A DNA stretch of 64,000 bases from NCBI GenBank assembly GCA_910585445.1, contig CAJUEK010000001.1, forward strand, positions 97,360 to 161,359, given 5' to 3'. The position numbers were made by a program, and so were the translations under genes. Numbering within the stretch: position 1 is the stretch's first letter; every line of letters starts with the position of its first letter. A model generated the notes under the pieces. That model ran no database searches. It had not been told where the DNA came from and was given only the letters and a program-made list of their open reading frames with translations. Of this stretch, positions 52,644 through 60,066 are shown piece after piece. This DNA is from an uncultured Bacteroidales bacterium. Lineage in GTDB: Bacteria > Bacteroidota > Bacteroidia > Bacteroidales > UBA932.

Positions 52644-52647
52644 TGTC

Positions 52648-54300
52648 CTAAGACGGCAAATTGACAAGAAGTTTGCGGAGATAGATTCCAAGGTTGGTGT
52701 CATGCTCTCCGATACCGAGCTTCTCCCTTATCGCACTGCTGACATTATAGTGGCTGCGCATATTCATATAAGCACCGACATCCTTTCCCCTGAGACCTAT
52801 GGCATAAAGGCAGCAGTAGTTGATTTCATATTCGCTGAGATTGCTGTCCTTAAGATAAGCTATGAACTCCGGATGACTTCCGGAAAACGCAAGACGGTTC
52901 GAATTCATGAAATCTTCCCTGTTTGAAACAAGGGCGTCAAGCTCGTCAGCGGCCTTTTGGTCAACTTCATAATTCTTCGTTATATGTGCGTGCAAGAACT
53001 TGTTCAGAATCTCCAGGCGCGATGCAACAACCTTCAAGGCAGCAGAATTGCCATTGTTCTTCTCTTCAAGAAGAGACGCAAGATTGTCACGCTCCCCTTC
53101 TATCTGGCAATAAAGAAGACGGTAGCGCTCAGCCTCACTGTCAGAAATCTGTTTCGCAAGATTTAAGATACGCAGACGGCTTCGGTTCCACAATATAAGG
53201 CATCCGGACAACAAAACGACAGAAATCACTACTACAGTTGAAAAATTACGTTTTGCCCGTTCGTTGACCGCCGCAAGTTCAAGCTTATAACGGTCTTCCA
53301 CAAACTTGGTGTCCTGTTTGAAGATTGAGTACTCAACACTGTCCCTCAAGGCTATATAACTCTCATAGGCATCAAGCGCTTCCTTATAATTTTTTGCATC
53401 ACTATGAATCTGAGAAAGAACAGCATAATGGCGTATTCTGTCGTCAACTGAACTGAAATCATTGTTTCGCGCCATAAATTTCTCTGCTGTGGCATAGTCT
53501 TCCATATGGGAATAAGCCCATGAAACAGTCTGCCACACGACCAAATCCCTGGGAACTACCTCAAGATATTCCTTTATGAACTGCTTCAGAACATCGTGAG
53601 GCTCATCCATTCCTATAAGCAGCGTCAAATGTACGCTATAATAATCAGATACGAGCTTATCATTTGCATATTGGAGAAGATCTCTGCATATTTCGGAATA
53701 ATGCATGGCAGACTCAAAATCCTCCTCCAAAGTATATCCGTTGATTATACGCAAAAGGCAATTCATATAGCTATGCTGCACTCCTCCTTTCAGGAAAAGT
53801 TCGGAAGCACACAGATTCGCCTCTATCATTTTGTCCCAACGGTACAACGACATGTATATATTTCCCTGCGCGACAATAATCCTCGCCCTGGTCAAAATGT
53901 CGTCCGACTTCTTCCCCAAATCAAGAGCCTTGACAAAGCATTCCATCGCACTCTCATTATCATGTTTGTTCCTATATATACGGCCCTGATAGAAAAAAGT
54001 GCGAAGACGGTCCGTCGGGTTGCCATGACGCTCATACCAGTCCAAGGCAGGCTGAAGGACTGAAAAATCCGTAGTATCCACATATTTCTTGTCCAAGGCC
54101 ATTGCCGTCAGCAATGAATGCTTGGCCTTCTCGGAAGCACATGAAAGACTTTCAACATTAATACCTTTAAGAACAGACAGAGCACTATCCGGCCTGGACT
54201 CAATATAGCTCTCGACATCCAAAAGAGTCTCCCAATGCTCAGAATGCTTGTGGCAACCAATGCACAAGACCGACAAAAACAATAGAATATAGTTCCTCAT
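52648..54300 (-). CDS. Membrane-spanning TPR regulator with C-terminal HTH-like domain
   Basis: About 550 residues from the ATG at 54300, chosen because the promoter at 54348 excludes the longer frame; lipobox-like 'LSVLCIGC'. A periplasmic TPR array of about 300 residues ('FYQGRIYRNKHDNESAMECFVKALDLG', 'AQGNIYMSLYRWDKMIEA') is followed by one membrane helix ('FSTVVVISVVLLSGCLILW'). A cytoplasmic coiled coil comes next, and a C-terminal domain 'LSEYEINYCCLYAIGLRGKDVGAYM' plus 'SHYNVSSAIREKLGI' that looks like a LuxR-type helix-turn-helix. This architecture is common in Bacteroidota and is taken as a one-component sensor-regulator. It is the best candidate to bind the TGAAACT repeats; that link is inference. 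Confidence 0.75.
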   Translation of the reverse strand: MRNYILLFLSVLCIGCHKHSEHWETLLDVESYIESRPDSALSVLKGINVESLSCASEKAKHSLLTAMALDKKYVDTTDFSVLQPALDWYERHGNPTDRLRTFFYQGRIYRNKHDNESAMECFVKALDLGKKSDDILTRARIIVAQGNIYMSLYRWDKMIEANLCASELFLKGGVQHSYMNCLLRIINGYTLEEDFESAMHYSEICRDLLQYANDKLVSDYYSVHLTLLIGMDEPHDVLKQFIKEYLEVVPRDLVVWQTVSWAYSHMEDYATAEKFMARNNDFSSVDDRIRHYAVLSQIHSDAKNYKEALDAYESYIALRDSVEYSIFKQDTKFVEDRYKLELAAVNERAKRNFSTVVVISVVLLSGCLILWNRSRLRILNLAKQISDSEAERYRLLYCQIEGERDNLASLLEEKNNGNSAALKVVASRLEILNKFLHAHITKNYEVDQKAADELDALVSNREDFMNSNRLAFSGSHPEFIAYLKDSNLSEYEINYCCLYAIGLRGKDVGAYMNMRSHYNVSSAIREKLGIGEHDTNLGIYLRKLLVNLPS

Positions 54301-54347
54301 AGCTTTAAGCATAACGTCAGAGCACAGCAGCTTCTGACATGACACAA

Positions 54348-54378
54348 CAAATTTATGAATTTATCGAGAAAATACAAT
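54348..54378 (-). promoter_or_regulatory. Ordinary promoter of the TPR regulator
   Basis: On the minus strand, TAAATTTG (54348-54355) is 19 bases from ATTG (54375-54378). No TGAAACT repeat is present, so the regulator itself seems to be made constitutively. Confidence 0.5.
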
Positions 54379-54451
54379 ACACAAGCCTTGCAGCCTATGC
54401 TTTTGCATGCTGCAAGGCCACAGTTTGAAGTATCATAGCCGGAAATCCATT

Positions 54452-54862
54452 TCAAAGAGTGAAGGATCCTTCCGCATAGCAGGAGTCGGAAGAAATCACA
54501 AGCCGGTATGTCCCGGCAAGCCCGGAAACGTCAAGACTCACAACCGAAACACACCCGGTGTCAACCACGTCATGGTCAATCACACGATTGCGCGAATCCA
54601 CAATCCCTATTGCAGCCGTACTGATGCCGGACACAATGACTTCGACTACGCCTGAACCGGCATACAGAAATGCCTCCACATATGGCCACTCATCCAAAGA
54701 ACGTTCGTCACCATAAAGGCCATTAGACCTAACTGTCGTTTCAACAACAATTCGTTCTTTGTCTTCTTCAGAACAAGAAAAACACTCCGATTTGATACGT
54801 GCATCAGAGATTGAAGCGGAGGCAATAAAAGCCAACAGAGCAAATGCAAAAATCTGTTTCAT
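54452..54862 (-). CDS. DUF3244 domain secreted protein
   Basis: 136 residues from the ATG at 54862; the longer frame to 54916 would start inside its own promoter. Signal peptide 'MKQIFAFALLAFIASASISDA', then a small Ig-like domain: 'EAFLYAGSGVVEVIVSGISTAAIGIVDSRNRVI', 'SLDVSGLAGTYRLVISSD' and a final 'CYAEGSFTL'. This is the DUF3244 pattern of a strand pair and a 'G.Y.L.I' strand near the end. The family is secreted, of unknown role, and often sits beside TPR regulators like the one upstream. Driven by the TGAAACT promoter at 54892. Confidence 0.78.
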   Translation of the reverse strand: MKQIFAFALLAFIASASISDARIKSECFSCSEEDKERIVVETTVRSNGLYGDERSLDEWPYVEAFLYAGSGVVEVIVSGISTAAIGIVDSRNRVIDHDVVDTGCVSVVSLDVSGLAGTYRLVISSDSCYAEGSFTL

Positions 54863-54891
54863 ATAAACATTATTTTTATGGATTAGTATCG

Positions 54892-54935
54892 CAAAGGTAC
54901 GTACATAAAGTTTCATCCATAAATATAAAGTTTAA
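54892..54935 (-). promoter_or_regulatory. TGAAACT direct-repeat promoter of the DUF3244 gene
   Basis: Minus strand: TTAAACT (54929-54935, one base off), 13 bases, TGAAACT (54909-54915), 9 bases, TACCTTTG (54892-54899). The leader to the ATG at 54862 is about 25 bases. Spacing is identical to the three sister promoters. Confidence 0.85.
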
Positions 54936-55005
54936 TATTTAAACTCTTAAAACATTGTAAATCAATAGTCATTTATAAAAAGTTCGGGAAATAGAAATAA
55001 AAAGT

Positions 55006-55485
55006 TTACTTTTTGATATTTCCCGCCATTTTTCTAAGATATATCCCGAGATTCCCATCCTCCGGAGACAGCCCAATCTTGCGGCGGATGACTGCGCTCC
55101 TGTTGTAATGGCTTTTGTCATTCATCAGAAATCCTATTTCATTTCCACGGAACCCCAATGCCAAAAGCACGCAATGGCCAAGTTCCCAACAATCCAAGCC
55201 CATCGAATACAGCCACTGCGAGAAACCCTGATTATTCTCCATGAACGACCCGACCAGGCCTGCAATGAAAACCTCACGCGCGGACAACACCGCCCCCAGG
55301 CGTATTTTTGCACCCATAGTGCTGAACATCTCCTCCGAAATAAGCGGAATGGCCGTCTTTTCCAGCATCATGTGCCTTTCGTCCAAAATTGCAAAAGTCG
55401 AATTGTCCCATACCCGTGACAAGCGGAGAGCCCTTGACAATATTTTCCATTCAAGGATAAAACTCTGATAATCTTCCATATCCAT
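55006..55485 (-). CDS. Short regulator: detached HTH-like half of the TPR regulator family
   Basis: About 160 residues from the ATG at 55485 (Met-6 of the longer frame, whose first codons overlap the promoter). There is no TPR, no membrane helix and no signal peptide. The C-terminal half matches the end of the protein at 52648: 'GLDCWELGHCVLLALGFRGNEIGFLMN', 'SHYNRSAVIRRKIGL' and a shared 'GNLGIYLRKM' (the other reads 'TNLGIYLRKLL'). It is thus a soluble partner or competitor of the membrane regulator, and it has its own copy of the shared promoter, suggesting feedback. Confidence 0.7.
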   Translation of the reverse strand: MDMEDYQSFILEWKILSRALRLSRVWDNSTFAILDERHMMLEKTAIPLISEEMFSTMGAKIRLGAVLSAREVFIAGLVGSFMENNQGFSQWLYSMGLDCWELGHCVLLALGFRGNEIGFLMNDKSHYNRSAVIRRKIGLSPEDGNLGIYLRKMAGNIKK

Positions 55486-55504
55486 AACAAGCTGTTTCAA
55501 TATG

Positions 55505-55548
55505 CAAAGATAACGGGCAAGAGTTTCATATAAAAAAATAGAGTTTCA
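55505..55548 (-). promoter_or_regulatory. TGAAACT direct-repeat promoter of the short regulator
   Basis: Minus strand: TGAAACT (55542-55548), 13 bases, TGAAACT (55522-55528), 9 bases, TATCTTTG (55505-55512). It is about 15-20 bases before the chosen ATG. Confidence 0.85.
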
Positions 55549-55618
55549 CATTTGAAACCCTATTACATTGATTATCAATAACGTCTTTAAAAATTCCTGC
55601 GCACGGAACAGCAAAGTT
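55520..55618 (-). repeat. Extended promoter-upstream repeat, copy 2
   Basis: Partner of 52545-52643. Includes the perfect palindrome ATTGATTATCAAT (about 55565-55577), GTCTTTAAAAATT and CTGCGCA. It ends close to the stop codon of the gene at 55627, as copy 1 ends close to the stop of the TPR gene. Confidence 0.6.
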
Positions 55619-55626
55619 TTATCTGC

Positions 55627-56043
55627 TCATTTCAGGCCCTCAGATTTTGCCTTCCTCTTCTGACGGGCCTTCTGCGCCTTTGCCGCACCGCTCTTCAGAT
55701 ATGCCTGCCACTGCCTGTCATCGAAAATGCCATGGTAGGCAGCATCTATCCGCTCCATCCACTTGTCCTGGACAGCCATATACATGGAAGAGTTCGACAC
55801 CTTGGATGCAGAAAGCGACTCAAGCTCCCCGACCATCAGGGTATAGTCATGCTTCAGGGTAGAATCCACATAAAACACCTGCCAGTCTTCAAGGTCGAGC
55901 AATCTCTGAAGCCTGTCGGCCTCTTCCTCTGCCCGAGCCATCATATCAGGTTTTTCAGGCTGCTGCGCAAACACAGGCAGACATGCGAAAAACGATACGG
56001 AACAAGCCGCGGCCGTAAAGATGATGCGAAAATTCAGTTTCAT
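55627..56043 (-). CDS. Small exported helical protein, unknown
   Basis: 138 residues with signal peptide 'MKLNFRIIFTAAACSVSFFACLPVFAQ'. The body is charged and helical ('ARAEEEADRLQRLLDLEDWQVFYVDSTLKHDY', 'QDKWMERIDAAYHGIFDDRQWQAYLKSG') and the tail is Lys/Arg-rich and probably disordered. The layout of short helices, with a 'L.L.DWQ' start and 'DDRQW..Y' near the end, resembles the Spy/LTXXQ or DUF4890-like periplasmic proteins of Bacteroidota, but no motif fixes the family. It is transcribed away from the C69 peptidase gene, with which it shares a 155-base intergenic region. Confidence 0.6.
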   Translation of the reverse strand: MKLNFRIIFTAAACSVSFFACLPVFAQQPEKPDMMARAEEEADRLQRLLDLEDWQVFYVDSTLKHDYTLMVGELESLSASKVSNSSMYMAVQDKWMERIDAAYHGIFDDRQWQAYLKSGAAKAQKARQKRKAKSEGLK

Positions 56044-56066
56044 ACTGTCAATTGATTAATGCCCGG

Positions 56067-56098
56067 TTTCATATATACCGAAAAATTTTATAGTTTTG
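56067..56098 (+). promoter_or_regulatory. Probable promoter of the C69 peptidase operon
   Basis: TAGTTTTG (56091-56098) is exactly 20 bases from TTTC (56067-56070), a near-consensus Bacteroidota promoter, about 100 bases before the peptidase ATG. The leader contains an inverted repeat GGAATCC/GGATTCC. Confidence 0.5.
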
Positions 56099-56198
56099 CA
56101 GACTATGGCCATAAAAAAGAGGCCAAGCCGGAATCCATTAACCAAAAACGGATTCCAAATGACGAGACAAAATTAATGAATAATAATAAACTGACAAA

Positions 56199-57983
56199 AT
56201 GAGAAGAATTTCCCAGCTTATCTTCACTGCCTGCGCGACTGCAGCCATGGCATTCGGCCCAGACTGCGACGCCTGCACAAATGTCCTGGTGACAAAAGGA
56301 GCGAGCGCAGACGGCTCAAACATTATTTCATACGCGGCAGACTCGCACCAGCTTTTCGGAGAGCTTTACTGGCGTCCGGCCGGAGTCTGGAACAGCGGAG
56401 ACATGCGCCAAATCAACGAATGGGACAGCGGGAAATACCTCGGGGCGATTCCGCAGGCATCCAGGACATGGCAGCGCGTAGGCAACATGAATGAGCATCA
56501 GCTTATTATTGCGGAAACCACATACGGGGGCAGGAGCGAGCTATGGGACTCCACCGGCATAATGGACTACGGTTCCCTCATATATGTAGCGCTTGAACGC
56601 GCACGTACCGCACGCGAGGCCATAGAGGTCATCGTGGACCTTGCCGACACTTACGGCTATTATTCAAGCGGAGAGTCTTTCTCAATCGCGGACAAGGATG
56701 AGGTCTGGGTAATGGACCTTATCGGAAAAGGCATAAAGGCGGAAAACGGCACAAATACAAGAAAAGGCATCGTATGGGTGGCAAGACGCGTCCCGGACGG
56801 ATATATATGCGCCCATGCCAACCAGGCCAGAATCAGCACCTTCCCGCTGGACGACCCTCAGAACTGCATGTATGCCCCTGATGTAATCTCTTTTGCCCGC
56901 GAGATGGGCTATTTCAACGGCAAGGACGAGGATTTCAGCTTCTGCGACGCATATGCTCCCCTTGATTTCAGCGGCATGAGAGGCTGCGAGGCAAGGGCAT
57001 GGGCAGCATTCAACATACTCTGCGACGGCAAGTTCACTTTTGAAGACGAGAACGGCAACTTGGTCACCCGTGACGCATACGACTATGTCCACTATGCGAT
57101 GGGACACGACAAGACCAAGAGATTCCCGCTGTTCGTGAAGCCGTCACGCAAAATCACCGTAAAGGATGTGGCAGACGTGATGAGAGACCATTATGAGGGC
57201 ACACCTATGGACATGACAGCGGACATAGGAGCCGGCGGAAATGCCCTGCCGTACAGATGGAGGCCGATGGGCTTCACATATGACGGGAAAGAATATGTCA
57301 ATGAAAGGGCCATCGCCACACAGCAGACCGGATTCTGGTTCGTGGGACAGTCACGCAGCTGGCTTCCTGACGAAATCGGAGGCGTGAACTGGTTCGGCTG
57401 CGATGATGCCGCAACCTCATATCTCACTCCTATATATACCTGCACATCCGAAATTCCGGAATGTTTCAGGGAAGGCAACGGAAACATGGTGACATATTCC
57501 CCTACATCTGCATTCTGGATGACGAACCGCGTCGCCAACGCATGCTACAGGATGTACAATATCATGGCTCCGACAGTACGTGCGGAGATAGACGCATGGG
57601 AAAACAGCATGGCTGAAGAAGTGGCAAAAGCAGACAAGCACGCGCTGGAGCTTTATGCAAAAGCATCGGAAAAGCCGCGCAAGCAGATACGCAGGAACGA
57701 TGAGGCAAGAAAGACCGTTGACCCTTATACTGAAGTAAGGGAATATCTGACACGTTTCTCTGTTGACAACGCTCAAAAGATATTCGACAAATGGGTTGCC
57801 CTTGAACAGCTGCTTCTTGTGAAATATATCGACGGAAACGTAAAGGCTCAGAATCCTGACGGTTCTTTCGTCACAAACGGCCACACGGACTGCATACCTG
57901 ACGGCATAACGCAGCCGGGATATACCGAAAAATGGAAAGAGACGGTTGCCAAAGACCACGGAAAAGTGATTGAAGTGCGCTGA
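56199..57983 (+). CDS. Secreted C69 family dipeptidase
   Basis: 594 residues of the C69/PepD Ntn-hydrolase family. The signal sequence 'MRRISQLIFTACATAAMAFGPDCDA' ends just before 'CTNVLVTKGASADGSN', where the Cys is the expected N-terminal nucleophile after processing. Further family strings are 'MNEHQLIIAETTYGGR', 'GIMDYGSLIYVALERARTAREAI', 'YYSSGESFSIADKDEVWVMDLIGKG' and 'VARRVPDGYICAHANQARI'. It probably splits dipeptides in the periplasm. The S46 peptidase 2 kb downstream on the same strand would supply those dipeptides, so a peptide-scavenging operon is likely. Confidence 0.9.
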   Translation: MRRISQLIFTACATAAMAFGPDCDACTNVLVTKGASADGSNIISYAADSHQLFGELYWRPAGVWNSGDMRQINEWDSGKYLGAIPQASRTWQRVGNMNEHQLIIAETTYGGRSELWDSTGIMDYGSLIYVALERARTAREAIEVIVDLADTYGYYSSGESFSIADKDEVWVMDLIGKGIKAENGTNTRKGIVWVARRVPDGYICAHANQARISTFPLDDPQNCMYAPDVISFAREMGYFNGKDEDFSFCDAYAPLDFSGMRGCEARAWAAFNILCDGKFTFEDENGNLVTRDAYDYVHYAMGHDKTKRFPLFVKPSRKITVKDVADVMRDHYEGTPMDMTADIGAGGNALPYRWRPMGFTYDGKEYVNERAIATQQTGFWFVGQSRSWLPDEIGGVNWFGCDDAATSYLTPIYTCTSEIPECFREGNGNMVTYSPTSAFWMTNRVANACYRMYNIMAPTVRAEIDAWENSMAEEVAKADKHALELYAKASEKPRKQIRRNDEARKTVDPYTEVREYLTRFSVDNAQKIFDKWVALEQLLLVKYIDGNVKAQNPDGSFVTNGHTDCIPDGITQPGYTEKWKETVAKDHGKVIEVR

Positions 57984-58044
57984 GGCGGCACCTGCATGAC
58001 CCGACAATAATATAACGGAAATAAACCTTACAATATCTTACAGC

Positions 58045-60066
58045 ATGGCTAAGAAATCAACCATAATAAAGAATTGGCCTAAGTACCTTCTCCAGTGGGG
58101 AGTATTGATTGCCCTGGTCGTTTTCATGACAGGCCTGATTCCGTCTGAAAACGCCGCCGACCCGGAGAAATACTGCCCTCTCGGCGGTCTCCAGGCTCTT
58201 GCTACTTATCTTGCCAACAACAGCCTGCCTTGCAGCATGTCGTCCCTTCAGGTGATGATGGGAATCGCGCTTGTGGCGGCAGTGGTGCTGTTCAGCAAGC
58301 TCTTCTGCGCATTCATATGTCCGGTCGGGACCGTCCAGGACCTCATCGGCAAATTGCGCAGGACACTCCACATCAAAGGCATCAAGATAAAGAACGGCTC
58401 TGCGGCAGACAAGTTCCTGCGCATATTCAAATACGCGCTTCTGTTCTGGATATTCTACATGACAGTCGGCGCAAGTGAGCTTTTCTGCAAGAACATTGAC
58501 CCTTACTATGCCATAGCTACAGGATTCAAGGGAGAGATAACACTCTGGATGTCAATCACGTCCATTGTACTTGTAGTGCTCGGCAGCTTCCTTATAGACA
58601 TGTTCTGGTGCCGCTACATGTGCCCGCTCGGAGCAATTTCCAATTCTTTCAAGTTCTGGCTGTGGATAGGAGTTCTTTTCGGCTTGTATTTCGTGGCAGA
58701 CGTCATAGGGGCGAATATACCTTGGCCTGTCCTGCTCGGAGGATTCTGCATCCTCGGCTACCTGCTTGAGATTTTCAATGCAAGGCCTAAGCTCCAGCTT
58801 CTGAAAGTCTGGAAGAAAAATTCAATATGCAACGGCTGCGGACTATGCGAAAAGAAATGTCCTTATCATATCAACATCAGGTCATTCCATGACGGGAAAG
58901 TCAATTCCGTTGACTGTACTCTCTGCGGGGAATGCGTTGCCGCATGTACGACAGGAGCGCTCCAGACCGGAATAGGCTCACGTGCAAAAGGAGGCCTGTG
59001 GAATCTTGTGCCTGCCGTGCTGACAGTATGCCTCATCGCTTTCGGCATCTGGGCCGGAGGCAAAATTGAGCTGCCGACTATCAACATGCAGTGGGGAATT
59101 GAGCAGACCGCACCGGACGGGACCGTAACGGAAGTCGTCGACCCAAGCACACTCGAGACAATCACCGTCAACGGCCTGCGTTCCGTAAAATGCTACGGAA
59201 GCTCAATGGCTTTCAAGGCAAGGCTCGAGAAAATCCCTGGAGTGCATGGAGTGAAGGTTTTTGTCAAGAGACACTCGGCCGACATTCTCTACAACCCTTC
59301 CGTCACCAATCCGGACAAGATACAGGAAGCCATATATGTTCCTTCGAAATTCCGCGTGCAGGGCATCGAGCCGTCATCGGCAGATTCCCTGAAGGTAGTG
59401 ACCATACGCACGGAGGGCATGTATGACAAGATGGACATCAATTATCTCGGGCTGCAGATGAGGCAGAGCGGAAAGAAAATCTATGGACTTGAAACCGAAT
59501 TTGCCTGCCCTCTGATTGTGCGCGTATTCATGGACAGGTCTGAGGAGATTTCGGAAGACTGGTTCGAAGAAATCGTGGAAATGGACAAGCTCGTCATGCC
59601 GGTCCACGGAGGCGGCACAAAGGAGATTGAGGTTGACTTCAAATTTGCAGGCATGGAAGAAGGCACATACAACGTCGCCACGGTAGATTTCATCCGCAGC
59701 ATGTTCTCTCCTTTTAAGGCGGAGTTCAAGAAACGCGTTGACGAGAACAGCGGCAAGCAGCAGTTCGTCTATGAGATACCAGACAGGAATTATGACAAGC
59801 CGATAATCCTGCGCAGCATGCCTTTCCTCAGCAACCATCTGTCAGGCAATGAGGGCATAATCGGCATCTACCTCGACCTCAACAAAGACCTTGTCCCTGC
59901 CATAATGGTGAGATACGCCGAGCCTATGACCGCGGAGAAGGTGTGGGAGCTTATGAACATGGAGACGTGGAGCATTACATATTCTCCGGAAGACATAAGG
60001 GAAGTCCCTGCAAAACTTTCATTCAAGACCCCGGGAGTTGAACGTGCATTCAGCCCTGCCCAGTAA
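58045..60066 (+). CDS. Polyferredoxin-like 4Fe-4S membrane protein (NapH-like) with HMA-like domain
   Basis: A 673-residue inner-membrane protein. Five or six membrane helices in residues 1-250 carry the NapH-type cysteine clusters 'FCAFICPVGTVQDL' and 'WCRYMCPLGAISN'. They are followed by two 4Fe-4S motifs, 'CNGCGLCEKKCP' (near 263) and 'CTLCGECVAACTTGA'. After another helix the C-terminal 300 residues are soluble and begin with a heavy-metal-associated-like fold ('VKCYGSSMAFKARLEKIPGVHGVKVF') that has one Cys and not CxxC. Such proteins pass electrons across or along the membrane; the partner is unknown. It ends overlapping the start of the S46 peptidase gene by one base. Confidence 0.82.
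   Translation: MAKKSTIIKNWPKYLLQWGVLIALVVFMTGLIPSENAADPEKYCPLGGLQALATYLANNSLPCSMSSLQVMMGIALVAAVVLFSKLFCAFICPVGTVQDLIGKLRRTLHIKGIKIKNGSAADKFLRIFKYALLFWIFYMTVGASELFCKNIDPYYAIATGFKGEITLWMSITSIVLVVLGSFLIDMFWCRYMCPLGAISNSFKFWLWIGVLFGLYFVADVIGANIPWPVLLGGFCILGYLLEIFNARPKLQLLKVWKKNSICNGCGLCEKKCPYHINIRSFHDGKVNSVDCTLCGECVAACTTGALQTGIGSRAKGGLWNLVPAVLTVCLIAFGIWAGGKIELPTINMQWGIEQTAPDGTVTEVVDPSTLETITVNGLRSVKCYGSSMAFKARLEKIPGVHGVKVFVKRHSADILYNPSVTNPDKIQEAIYVPSKFRVQGIEPSSADSLKVVTIRTEGMYDKMDINYLGLQMRQSGKKIYGLETEFACPLIVRVFMDRSEEISEDWFEEIVEMDKLVMPVHGGGTKEIEVDFKFAGMEEGTYNVATVDFIRSMFSPFKAEFKKRVDENSGKQQFVYEIPDRNYDKPIILRSMPFLSNHLSGNEGIIGIYLDLNKDLVPAIMVRYAEPMTAEKVWELMNMETWSITYSPEDIREVPAKLSFKTPGVERAFSPAQ

Larger units (their letters stand above)
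52281..52647. other. Long leader and promoter region upstream of the lipoprotein gene
   Basis: Without a recognised gene. It holds the promoter and operator (52530-52573), a palindrome over the start region (52511-52549), a possible 27-codon ORF (52440-52523), a later stretch in the same frame that stays open from about 52433 to the TAA near 52300, and a perfect 8-bp hairpin CAATGGCA/TGCCATTG (52308-52326) close to the lipoprotein start. The predicted leader of about 240 bases is far longer than those of the sister promoters. Confidence 0.6.
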
